DNA from: Odoribacteraceae bacterium
GTDB taxonomy: Bacteria; Bacteroidota; Bacteroidia; Bacteroidales; Marinifilaceae
NCBI GenBank assembly: GCA_031279175.1
Contig: JAITJA010000048.1
Location: forward strand, 1 to 6,511
Length of the DNA stretch: 6,511 nucleotides
Direction of reading: 5' to 3'
A program made the translations under genes and the position numbers. Positions 1-6,427 of the stretch are shown piece by piece; the stretch's first letter is position 1, and the number at the start of each line of letters is the position of its first letter. The notes under the pieces are model-generated. The model saw nothing but the letters and a program-made list of their open reading frames with translations, was not told the DNA's origin and searched no databases.

Positions 1-47
1 TAGACAAGCTATATGAAATCACATAAAACGATATAAAATAAGGAATT

Positions 48-299
48 ATGAAAAGATTCGATCAATTATTTACGAACCAGTATCAAGTCACAAAAACATT
101 GAGATTCGAACTGAAGCCCTAGGTGGAAACAAGTAAACTCATTAGGAATTTATTTGAATGTCCTGAGACGAGACATCACGCAAGTATACAAAAAGACCTG
201 GAACTTTCGAAGAGTTACGAAAAAGTAAAACAGTTGATAGATTGTCGACATAGAAACATTATTGATGACGTGTTAGGCCGTTTCTCTTTTACGGCATAA
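48..299 (+). pseudogene. cas12a: Truncated, stop-interrupted N-terminus of a Cas12a-like type V CRISPR effector
   Basis: Cas12a is the RNA-guided nuclease of type V-A CRISPR systems. Reading from ATG 48, codons 2-24 give KRFDQLFTNQYQVTKTLRFE and then LKP, which is the hallmark Cas12a opening (F-T-N-x-Y-x-[VL]-[ST]-K-T-L-R-F-E-L-x-P, the WED-I segment). Codon 25 is TAG (120-122). Past it the same frame stays open for 58 codons and still looks like Cas12a: T28 and I32 fit the V/Q-G-K-T-L-x-x-I stretch, and SYEKVKQLID followed by RHRNIIDDVL fits the start of REC1 (…ESYKKVKKIIDEYHKxFI…). The frame ends at TAA 297-299, where similarity stops. Full Cas12a is about 1,200-1,350 residues, so about 83 codons remain and there is no RuvC or Nuc domain. 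AAGGA at 40-44 is a plausible ribosome site. The piece is AT-rich, unlike its neighbours, suggesting transfer. A related effector such as Cas12a2 shares FTNQYQ-SKTLRF, but ELKP and the SYEKVKQLID block favour Cas12a. Confidence 0.82.
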
Positions 300-300
300 G

Positions 301-330
301 CAAGCTTGCCGACGGCCGTCGGCAAGCTTG
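301..330. repeat. Perfect 30-bp palindrome (copy A of a palindromic repeat family)
   Basis: The 15-base arm CAAGCTTGCCGACGG (301-315) is followed at once by its exact reverse complement (316-330). Flanking bases do not extend the symmetry. It begins two bases after the stop codon of the cas12a relic. Two diverged copies follow at 343-372 and 515-544. It could be a repetitive extragenic palindrome, a cruciform or hairpin site, or a transcription stop; there is no T-run after it on the + strand, so a simple intrinsic terminator is less likely. Confidence 0.85.
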
Positions 331-342
331 TTACACCGTTAG

Positions 343-372
343 CAAGCGTGTTGACGGCTGGCGGCAAACTCC
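343..372. repeat. Degenerate copy B of the palindromic repeat
   Basis: Aligned without gaps to 301-330, this stretch matches at 22 of 30 positions, including CAAGC at the start, GACGGC in the middle and GCGGCAAACT near the end. Its own symmetry is decayed: several arm pairs are mismatched or G-T wobbles. It looks like an older, eroded member of the family seen at 301-330 and 515-544. Confidence 0.55.
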
Positions 373-514
373 TGGATATGACGAAGCACTATTCCGGCGG
401 GTGTCGCGGGGTGCGCGGGGATGTTAGGAAAGGTGTTGGCGGTCGTCGCGGGGGAGGTTGTAGGTACGTTAGAAGAGGTTTTGCCGACCGGTGAGATAGT
501 TCCCGTGGTGTGGG

Positions 515-544
515 AAAGCTTGCCGCCAGGTGGCGGCAAGCTCC
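515..544. repeat. Copy C of the palindromic repeat, arms intact
   Basis: The arms AGCTTGCCGCCA (517-528) and TGGCGGCAAGCT (531-542) are exact reverse complements around a central GG. The 30-base alignment to 301-330 also matches at 22 of 30 positions. The inner stem differs from copy A, but both sides changed together (for example the A:T pair at arm position 12 is C:G here). This suggests the paired structure, not just the sequence, has been kept. Confidence 0.7.
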
Positions 545-756
545 ATTGAATATGAGAAGCTAACTCATTGGTCGGGGGAGAAGGGGGGAGGACGAGAAGA
601 GACGCACGGTGCGCGACACGTGATATTCCACTTGTACAGGGGAGGGGGTCGCGGTGTGCGACGCGAGAGGATCTACCTGGAGGGCGGGGTGCGCGGGGCG
701 TGATGCAAGCGTTCCTACCCGGGGAGCGACGGGGAGAGCGGGGAACAACGCGCCAT

Positions 757-785
757 CTTCCACTCCCGCGCGGGGATAGTGGAAG
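757..785 (-). terminator. Possible hairpin downstream of hppA
   Basis: CTTCCAC (757-763) pairs with GTGGAAG (779-785), and the enclosed part contains a second self-complementary core, CCCGCGCGGG (765-774). It lies about 60 bases past the hppA stop codon in the direction of transcription. No T-run follows it on the minus strand, so it would be at best a structured 3' end rather than a classic intrinsic terminator. Confidence 0.3.
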
Positions 786-845
786 TGATCGCGCGTGCTT
801 CCCGTGTATAGATAGTCTCCCTTCATCGTTACGTGGTGGTAATAG

Positions 846-3026
846 TTACAAGAGGTGATGCGCGCAGGTGACGCCGGCGGTGACGATAGCCACCATGCTC
901 ATCAGCTTGATCAGGATGTTGAGGCTGGGTCCGGAAGTATCCTTGAAGGGGTCTCCGACCGTGTCACCGATCACGGTTGCCTTGTGGGTGGGCGATCCTT
1001 TCCCGCCGAGATTGCCTTCCTCCACGTATTTCTTGGCGTTATCCCAGGCGCCGCCGGAGTTTGCCATGAAGATTGCCAGCACGAAGCCAGCGCCCAGGCC
1101 TCCTGCCAGCAGGCCAACGACGCCAGCCACGCCGAAGAGTAAGCCGATGACTACAGGGATCACGATCGCTAGCAATGACGGGAATATCATTTCCCGTTGT
1201 GCTCCTCGCGTGGAGATTTCCACGCAACGCGCGTAATCCGGTTCGGTGACGCCGGTCATGATCCCCTTGATCTCGCGGAACTGCCGGCGTACTTCTTGCA
1301 CCATCTTTTGTGCCGCGCGCCCGACAGCGTTCATCGTCAGGCCGCAGAAGACAAACGACATCATTGACCCGATGAAGATGCCGGCAAGCACCTTGGGGTT
1401 CATTAGCGTCACGTCATAATAATACATGAAGTCGGTCAGGGTGGCTTCCGCCGTGTTAACGGTTCGTTCGCCGATATGCAGGACGTTTTCGCCCACTCGC
1501 GTTAGCGCGATTTTGATTTCCTCGATGTAGGAGGCGATGAGCGCGAGGCCCGTCAAGGCAGCCGAGCCGATGGCGAATCCTTTTCCGGTAGCCGCTGTCG
1601 TGTTGCCCAGCGCGTCCAGCGCGTCCGTGCGGTGGCGTACTTCCTCGCCCAGCTTGCTCATTTCGGCGTTTCCCCCGGCGTTATCGGCGATGGGTCCGTA
1701 CGCGTCCGTGGCCAGCGTGATACCCAGCGTGGAGAGCATCCCGACGGCGGCTATGCCGATGCCATATAGTCCCATTGACACGTTGGCGAACGAGAAGCCG
1801 GAGGCGAAGAGGAACGCGAGTATAACGCCGGTGACGATAGCGATTACCGGTATGGCTGTCGAGATCATTCCCGTGCCTATTCCCTTGATGACGACGGTGG
1901 CGGGGCCGGTTTCGGCGCTTTGTGCGATGCCGCGCGTGGGTTTATAGGCGTGTGATGTAAAGTACTCGGTGGCTTTCCCGATCACGATGCCGGTGAGTAG
2001 CCCGACGATGATTGACCCGCAGATCCAGTAACTCAAGTCGAGCAGGTAGACGACGAGGAAGCTCGCGCCGATGATGAGGATGGAGCTGGTATTGATGCCC
2101 TTGTCGAGGGCGCGCAGAAGTTTTTGTTGTGATGCTCCTTCTTTTGTTCGTACCATGAATATGCCGAGCAGCGAGAGGATCACGCCGAGTGCCGCGATGA
2201 GCATGGGAGCGAGGATCGCGTTGAACTGGAGGTCTGACGCGCGGAAGGCGGCGGCGCCCAGGGCGGCTGTTGCCAGGACCGCGCCGCAGTATGATTCGTA
2301 GAGGTCGGCTCCCATTCCGGCGACGTCACCGACGTTGTCGCCGACGTTATCGGCGATGGTGGCGGGGTTACGGGGGTCATCTTCTGGTATTCCGGCCTCG
2401 ACTTTCCCGACGAGGTCGGCGCCGACGTCGGCTGCCTTGGTGAAGATACCTCCGCCGACGCGCGCGAAGAGGGCTTGCGTGGACGCGCCCATGCCGAACG
2501 TGAGCATGGTTGTCGTGATCATGATGGCTTTTTCGGAGGCGGTGGCTTCTTGTACGAAGTGGTCGAGCAGTAGCCACCACAGTGATATGTCTAGTAGTGC
2601 CAGTCCGACGACGACGAGTCCCATGACCGCGCCCGACCGGAAGGCTACTTTTAGTCCGTCGTTGAGACTTCTCCGGGCGGCGTTAGCGGTGCGCGCTGAG
2701 GCGTGTGTGGCTGTTTTCATGCCGATGAATCCGGCTAGCCCGGAGAAGATTCCGCCGGTGAGGAAGGCGAACCAGACCCATTCGTTTTGTAGTCTTGGCC
2801 CGTATGCCATCCACGCGAAGAGGGCGCAGATGATGATAAAGACAATCCCGACGACCTTGTATTGCTGTTTCAGGTATGCCATTGCCCCTCGTCGCACGTG
2901 TCCGGCGATGCGTTTCATGATTTCGTCTCCCTCGGACTCGCGGAGCATGTTCCTGAAGAAGATCCAGGCGAAGAGTAAAGCGATGATAGCGCAGGCTGGC
3001 ACTATCCAGAATAGCGTGTTTAGCAT
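846..3026 (-). CDS. hppA: Membrane-bound, K+-dependent ion-pumping pyrophosphatase
   Basis: This 726-residue integral membrane enzyme hydrolyses PPi and uses the energy to pump H+ and/or Na+ out of the cytoplasm; the length is normal for the family. It is strongly hydrophobic throughout, as expected for about 16 membrane helices. PPi/Mg-binding motifs are intact: DVGADLVGKVE (200-210), EDDPRNPATIADNVGDNVGD (215-234), then D241 and E244 in the DLYESY gate region; DAYGPIADNAGG (441-452); and near the C-terminus D662 in DNAKKYVEEG and GDTVGDPFKDTSGPS (687-701). The K+ determinant reads GNTTAATGKG (474-483), with A478 and G481 where K+-independent enzymes have Lys and Thr, so this is the K+-dependent class. 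T90, F94 and D146 match residues I recall as typical of the dual Na+/H+ subfamily known from Bacteroides. The start ATG (3024-3026) has no Shine-Dalgarno but an AT-rich leader, usual in Bacteroidota. It lies 82 bp downstream of rimO with its own candidate promoter. Confidence 0.97.
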   Translation of the reverse strand: MLNTLFWIVPACAIIALLFAWIFFRNMLRESEGDEIMKRIAGHVRRGAMAYLKQQYKVVGIVFIIICALFAWMAYGPRLQNEWVWFAFLTGGIFSGLAGFIGMKTATHASARTANAARRSLNDGLKVAFRSGAVMGLVVVGLALLDISLWWLLLDHFVQEATASEKAIMITTTMLTFGMGASTQALFARVGGGIFTKAADVGADLVGKVEAGIPEDDPRNPATIADNVGDNVGDVAGMGADLYESYCGAVLATAALGAAAFRASDLQFNAILAPMLIAALGVILSLLGIFMVRTKEGASQQKLLRALDKGINTSSILIIGASFLVVYLLDLSYWICGSIIVGLLTGIVIGKATEYFTSHAYKPTRGIAQSAETGPATVVIKGIGTGMISTAIPVIAIVTGVILAFLFASGFSFANVSMGLYGIGIAAVGMLSTLGITLATDAYGPIADNAGGNAEMSKLGEEVRHRTDALDALGNTTAATGKGFAIGSAALTGLALIASYIEEIKIALTRVGENVLHIGERTVNTAEATLTDFMYYYDVTLMNPKVLAGIFIGSMMSFVFCGLTMNAVGRAAQKMVQEVRRQFREIKGIMTGVTEPDYARCVEISTRGAQREMIFPSLLAIVIPVVIGLLFGVAGVVGLLAGGLGAGFVLAIFMANSGGAWDNAKKYVEEGNLGGKGSPTHKATVIGDTVGDPFKDTSGPSLNILIKLMSMVAIVTAGVTCAHHLL

Positions 3027-3058
3027 GGTAATATCATTTATTTGTTGTTTAAAAATTT

Positions 3059-3072
3059 ACCCGGTTCCGGGT
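3059..3072 (-). promoter_or_regulatory. Small hairpin in the rimO-hppA gap
   Basis: On the minus strand ACCCGGAACCGGGT is self-complementary (5-6 bp stem) and is followed by AAATTTTT. It could end rimO transcripts, or sit in the hppA leader, because the candidate hppA promoter lies just upstream of it. The stem is short, so its function is uncertain. Confidence 0.3.
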
Positions 3073-3087
3073 CGCGGATTCGCTCGC

Positions 3088-3095
3088 CAAAAGTA
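3088..3095 (-). promoter_or_regulatory. Candidate hppA promoter, -7 element
   Basis: The minus strand reads TACTTTTG, an exact match to the Bacteroidota -7 consensus TAnnTTTG, placed about 60 bases before the hppA ATG. No good -33 TTTG is visible at the usual 19-21 base distance, since that position falls in the last codons of rimO. It suggests hppA can be transcribed separately from rimO. Confidence 0.45.
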
Positions 3096-3108
3096 TGAAA
3101 AATTTTGA

Positions 3109-4392
3109 TTACGCGACATGGATGTCGTAATCATCCGCGGAAATAATCGTGAATTCCTGGAATGACCCGGTGTCGAGGGGGCCCGGCGCGTGAATAAACA
3201 CCTCGGGGTCAACCCCTGGTGAGTCGATTTCCGTTCGTCCGACGTGTAATTCTCCCTCGGCGCGGTCGACGAGGACGCGTACTTGCTGGCCGACGCGCCG
3301 GAGGTTGAAGTTGGCGGAGACGTGTCGTTGTTGCTCGATGATCTCTGTGGCGCGGTCGTGTTTGACCTTCGCGGGTACGTCGTCGCGGTAGTATTTGTCG
3401 CAATAGGTGTCTTCCTCGTGGGAGTAGGTGAAGACGCCGAGGCGTTCGAATTGCATTTCCTGGACGAAAGAGATCATCTCCCGGAAGTCGTCTGGGGTTT
3501 CTCCCGGGTGTCCGGTCATGAGGGTCGTGCGCAGGGCGACGCCCGGTACTTCCTCGCGGACGCGGTGTATTAATTCGCGTGTTTGTTTCGCGGTCACTCC
3601 TCGTCGCATGAGTTGTAGCATGTGGTCGGTGCAGTGTTGTAGCGCGATGTCGAGGTATTTACAGACGTTTGGTCGTTCTCGCATGACGGCAAGTAGGTCG
3701 ACGGGGAAGGCTGCGGGGTAGGTGTAATGGAGGCGAATCCACTCGATGCCTGGGATGTCGGCGAGTTTATCGACGAGGTGGGGGAGGAGTGGTCGGCCGT
3801 GGAGGTCGACGCCGTAGTAGGTAGTGTCTTGCGCGATGACGAGTAATTCTTTTACACCTTGTTCGGCGAGTTGTCGCGCTTCCCGCGTGATTTCCTCGAG
3901 GGGTCGGGAGCGGTGTGGTCCTGTCATGAGCGGGATCGCGCAGTAAGAGCATCCTCGGTCGCATCCCTCGGAGATCTTCAAGTAGGCGTAGTGGGGAGGC
4001 GTCGAGAGTCGTCGTTCGTCTCGCGCGGCCTCGTTGTATGGTTTTCCCAGCGTGGCGAGGAGGTTTTTCCAGTCGAATTTCCCGAACCACGCGTCGACCT
4101 CGGGTATTTCCTGTTTAAGTTCCGTGGCGTAACGTTGCGAGAGACATCCCATGACGAATAGTCGCGAGAGACGTCCGAGGCGCTTGCGTTCGACTTGCGC
4201 GAGGATTTCGTTGATAGATTCTTCCTTCGCGTCCCCGATAAAACCGCAGGTATTGACGATGACCACGCGCGCCGTTACCCGTTCCGCGTCAATATCGACG
4301 CGATACCCGGCGCGTTCTAGCTGCCTGGCGAGTAGCTCCGCGTCCACGAGGTTCTTGGAGCATCCGAGGCTGATGATGTTTATTTTTTGCAT
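3109..4392 (-). CDS. rimO: Ribosomal protein S12 methylthiotransferase RimO
   Basis: RimO is a radical-SAM enzyme with two [4Fe-4S] clusters that adds a methylthio group to the conserved aspartate of ribosomal protein S12. The protein has 427 residues counted from the ATG at 4392, typical for RimO. The N-terminal UPF0004 domain carries C11 (SLGCSKNLVDAE), C49 (VNTCGF) and C83 (MGCLSQRY), ligands of the auxiliary cluster. The radical-SAM triad is C144-x3-C148-x2-C151 in SEGCDRGCSYCAIP, followed by GPHRSRP. The C-terminal TRAM domain (about 365-427) contains the RimO-type GRTEIDSPGVDPEVFIHA, which separates it from the tRNA-acting relative MiaB. The frame stays open 79 codons further upstream, but that part is unlike any RimO and runs into ygiQ, so MQKINIISLGC is the start. 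It is divergent from ygiQ across 95 bp and in line with hppA. Confidence 0.97.
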   Translation of the reverse strand: MQKINIISLGCSKNLVDAELLARQLERAGYRVDIDAERVTARVVIVNTCGFIGDAKEESINEILAQVERKRLGRLSRLFVMGCLSQRYATELKQEIPEVDAWFGKFDWKNLLATLGKPYNEAARDERRLSTPPHYAYLKISEGCDRGCSYCAIPLMTGPHRSRPLEEITREARQLAEQGVKELLVIAQDTTYYGVDLHGRPLLPHLVDKLADIPGIEWIRLHYTYPAAFPVDLLAVMRERPNVCKYLDIALQHCTDHMLQLMRRGVTAKQTRELIHRVREEVPGVALRTTLMTGHPGETPDDFREMISFVQEMQFERLGVFTYSHEEDTYCDKYYRDDVPAKVKHDRATEIIEQQRHVSANFNLRRVGQQVRVLVDRAEGELHVGRTEIDSPGVDPEVFIHAPGPLDTGSFQEFTIISADDYDIHVA

Positions 4393-4411
4393 CTCTTTAT
4401 TATATGTGGCG

Positions 4412-4443
4412 CGAAGGTAGGGGTTGGTTTCGTGGCGTGCAAG
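4412..4443 (-). promoter_or_regulatory. Candidate rimO promoter
   Basis: On the minus strand CTTG (4443-4440), a 20-base spacer and TACCTTCG (4419-4412) resemble the Bacteroidota pattern TTTG-N19-21-TAnnTTTG, with one mismatch in each element. Transcription would start about 15 bases before the rimO ATG at 4392. Confidence 0.4.
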
Positions 4444-4469
4444 TGGCGCGGCGGTGCCGCTGGATTTGT

Positions 4470-4477
4470 TACCTTCG
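4470..4477 (+). promoter_or_regulatory. Candidate ygiQ promoter, -7 element
   Basis: TACCTTCG differs from TAnnTTTG by one base and ends 10 bases before the ygiQ ATG at 4488, which would leave a very short leader. No TTG is seen at the -33 distance, so this is weaker than the mirror copy on the rimO side. Confidence 0.25.
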
Positions 4478-4487
4478 CGGGAAAAAG

Positions 4488-6359
4488 ATGCGAGACTGGC
4501 TTCCAACGACCAAGAAAGAGGTAGAGCAACGCGGGTGGAGTGGTATTGACGTGATACTTTTCTCGGGCGATGCTTACGTGGACCATCCTTCCTTCGGGGT
4601 GGCGGTGATCGGTCGCGTGCTGGAGTCACTGGGGTTGAACGTGGCTATCGTGCCGCAACCGAACTGGCAGGATGACTTGCGCGATTTCAAGAAGCTGGGC
4701 GCGCCGGGGTTGTTTTTCGGGATTTGCCCTGGTAGCATGGATTCCATGGTCAATCATTACACGGCCGCGCGTCGCCGACGATCGGATGACGCTTACACGC
4801 CAGGTAACAGGGCGGGGGCGCGTCCGGACATGCCGACGATCGTGTACACGCGGCTTCTCAAGTCACTTTACCCGGACGTGCCCGTCGTGCTGGGAGGTAT
4901 CGAGGCGTCGCTTCGCCGCCTGACACATTATGATTACTGGGATGATCGCCTGCGCCCGTCGATCCTGGTGGAGAGCGGGGCCGATTTACTGGTGTACGGG
5001 ATGGGGGAACAGCCGGTGAGCGAGCTTTGCCGGTGGCTGCGCCGGGGCGTCCCGTTTCGCTCGCTGACGAATATACCACAGACGGCCGTGCTCCGCGGGA
5101 AGGGGGAGCGCGTGGCGACGCGTCGTGAATGGCGGGACGTGATGCTTGCCTCGCACGAGGAGTGCGCCCGGGACAAGCGTTGCCAGGCGGCGAATTTCCG
5201 TCGCGTCGAGGAGGAGTCGAACTCGCTGGTGGCCGCGCGGTTATTGCAAGAGGTTGGAGGGGAAGTGGTGATCGTGAACCCGCCTTTCCCACCCATGAGC
5301 GCGGGGGAGTTGGACGCGGTGCACGACCTTCCTTTCACGCGTTTGCCGCATCCCAGGTACCGGCAGGAGATCCCGGCCTACAAGATGATCCGGCACTCGA
5401 TCACGCTCCACCGGGGGTGTTTCGGGGGGTGCGCGTTCTGCACGATCTCCGCGCACCAGGGTAAGTTTATTGTCTCCCGGTCGATGGGATCCGTGCTGCG
5501 GGAGGTGGAGCGGGTGCGCGAGATGCCTGATTTCAAGGGGACCATATCTGACCTTGGGGGGCCATCGGCGAACATGTACGCGATGGGGGGGAAGGACACG
5601 CGGTTGTGCGAGCTTTGCAAGCGGCCCTCGTGCCTTTTCCCGACGGTGTGCAAGAACCTGAACGCGGATCACGGGCCGCTGCTGGAGCTATACAGGCAGG
5701 TGCGCCGGTGCCCGGGGGTGAAGCATTGTTTTGTCGCCTCGGGGATTCGTTATGACCTGGTCATGCATCACACGGGTGAGGCGCGGGTGGACGCTATTAA
5801 TAAGGAGTACCTGGAGACGGTGGTGAGGTATCACGTGTCGGGACGGCTGAAGGTGGCGCCAGAGCATGTTTCCGGCAAGGTGCTCCGGCTGATGCGGAAA
5901 CCACCGTTCGCGCTGTTCGAGGAGCTGACAAGGCGGTTTCGCGCTATCAATGGTAAGGCAGGGCTTAACCAGCAGTTGATACCGTATTTTATATCGTCTC
6001 ACCCGGGGTGCGGCCTGGAGGAGATGGCCGAGCTGGCCGTGGCCACGCGGGATCTCTCGTTTCAACTGGAGCAAGTGCAGGATTTCACGCCCACGCCCAT
6101 GACGCTGGCCACGGAGATGTTTTATACTCGCTTGCATCCCTATTCTATGAATCCTGTCTTTTCCGCGCGCTCGGACACGGAACGTAAACAACAGAATGTT
6201 TTCTTTTTCTGGTATAAACCTCAACTCTATTCCCAAATTATCTCCCTCCTCAAGAAAATAAACCGCCCGGACCTGATCAGGAGATTATTTCCCACGCGAG
6301 GAGGGGGACAAGGCAAGGGAGGAAATGGTTTCCCCCCTGCACCCCTTTCCAGCCTGTAA
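4488..6359 (+). CDS. ygiQ: YgiQ-family radical SAM protein (UPF0313)
   Basis: The protein has 623 residues and is closely similar along its length to the YgiQ family, whose reaction and substrate are not established to my knowledge. Start: MRDWLPTTKKE at 4488 matches where relatives begin this block; an upstream ATG at 4404 in frame would add 28 unlike residues and overlap the promoter region. Visible blocks are FSGDAYVDHPSFG (25-37), GSMDSMVNHYTA (82-93), DDAYTP (100-105), GGIEASLRRLTHYDYW (136-151) in the N-terminal domain, then MIRHSITLHRGCFGGC leading into the radical-SAM triad C311-x3-C315-x2-C318, SDLGGPSANMY (354-364), a second Cys group C374, C377, C382, C388 (shared in part with E. 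coli YgiQ), KVAPEH (455-460) and LIPYFISSHPG (497-507). The last about 20 residues are Gly-rich and not family-like. It is divergent from rimO, with no other gene in its operon visible here. Confidence 0.95.
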   Translation: MRDWLPTTKKEVEQRGWSGIDVILFSGDAYVDHPSFGVAVIGRVLESLGLNVAIVPQPNWQDDLRDFKKLGAPGLFFGICPGSMDSMVNHYTAARRRRSDDAYTPGNRAGARPDMPTIVYTRLLKSLYPDVPVVLGGIEASLRRLTHYDYWDDRLRPSILVESGADLLVYGMGEQPVSELCRWLRRGVPFRSLTNIPQTAVLRGKGERVATRREWRDVMLASHEECARDKRCQAANFRRVEEESNSLVAARLLQEVGGEVVIVNPPFPPMSAGELDAVHDLPFTRLPHPRYRQEIPAYKMIRHSITLHRGCFGGCAFCTISAHQGKFIVSRSMGSVLREVERVREMPDFKGTISDLGGPSANMYAMGGKDTRLCELCKRPSCLFPTVCKNLNADHGPLLELYRQVRRCPGVKHCFVASGIRYDLVMHHTGEARVDAINKEYLETVVRYHVSGRLKVAPEHVSGKVLRLMRKPPFALFEELTRRFRAINGKAGLNQQLIPYFISSHPGCGLEEMAELAVATRDLSFQLEQVQDFTPTPMTLATEMFYTRLHPYSMNPVFSARSDTERKQQNVFFFWYKPQLYSQIISLLKKINRPDLIRRLFPTRGGGQGKGGNGFPPAPLSSL

Positions 6360-6427
6360 CACGGGAAGGAAGATAATCTGGCCACGCGGCGCGAGGGATG
6401 CAGGGACGGAACACTTCCTCCTTGCCT
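6311..6427. repeat. Imperfect inverted repeat straddling the ygiQ stop
   Basis: AGGCAAGGGAGGAA (6311-6324) is the reverse complement of TTCCTCCTTGCCT (6415-6427) apart from one extra base. The 90-base interval contains the ygiQ TAA and a small hairpin, GGAAATGGTTTCC (6321-6333). It could be a 3'-end structure or the remains of a short inverted-repeat insertion that supplied the unusual YgiQ tail. Confidence 0.4.

Larger units (their letters stand above)
300..845. other. Non-coding G-rich interval with palindromes and degenerate repeats
   Basis: I see no gene here. The short open frames on both strands have low-complexity Arg/Gly- or Pro/Ser-rich translations with no family resemblance. The interval holds the three palindromic repeats (301-544), then a G-rich, purine-biased stretch. 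The octamer GGTGCGCG recurs at 410, 608 and 688, with a variant (GGTGTGCG) at 653; 608-624 and 688-704 agree at 14 of 17 positions. The interval separates the AT-rich cas12a relic from the 3' end of hppA and looks like repeat-rich, decaying sequence. Confidence 0.6.
4410..4479. repeat. 10-bp perfect inverted repeat spanning the rimO-ygiQ divergent promoter region
   Basis: CGCGAAGGTA (4410-4419) and its exact reverse complement TACCTTCGCG (4470-4479) face each other across 50 bases. Each arm contains TACCTTCG reading outward, one towards rimO and one towards ygiQ. The arms may be mirror-image promoter elements or a paired operator for a shared regulator. Confidence 0.6.

Noticed and set aside
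1..5. TAGAC at the left edge resembles the reverse-complement end of a Cas12a direct repeat (…GTCTA)
   Set aside because: Five bases at the window edge are not evidence; the following 40 bases hold no repeat or spacer pattern. Only sequence left of base 1 could tell.
306..494. Short + strand open frame over the palindromic repeats
   Set aside because: The translation is Gly/Arg/Val low complexity, and the frame is produced by repeat sequence and G-rich composition.
560..826. 88-codon minus-strand open frame downstream of hppA
   Set aside because: No family resemblance, no ribosome site, and a Pro/Ser/His-rich translation as expected from C-rich DNA read by chance.
300..845. CRISPR array made of the repeated palindromes
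   Set aside because: Only three unequal copies with irregular spacing (12 and 142 bases between them), and the units are full palindromes unlike Cas12a direct repeats.
2335..3108. Long open frame (257 codons) on the + strand opposite hppA
   Set aside because: It is antisense to conserved hppA codons, Ser/Pro/Met-rich, and shows no recognisable domain; this is a composition effect in GC-rich DNA.
4404..4487. Upstream ATG adding 28 residues to YgiQ
   Set aside because: The added residues have no family match and the codons would cover both promoter-like elements; the start at 4488 matches the family N-terminus.
4393..4629. 79-codon upstream extension of the rimO frame
   Set aside because: The residues are Arg/Pro/Ser-rich and unlike any RimO, they overlap the divergent ygiQ coding sequence, and the canonical MQKINIISLGC start fits both length and promoter position.
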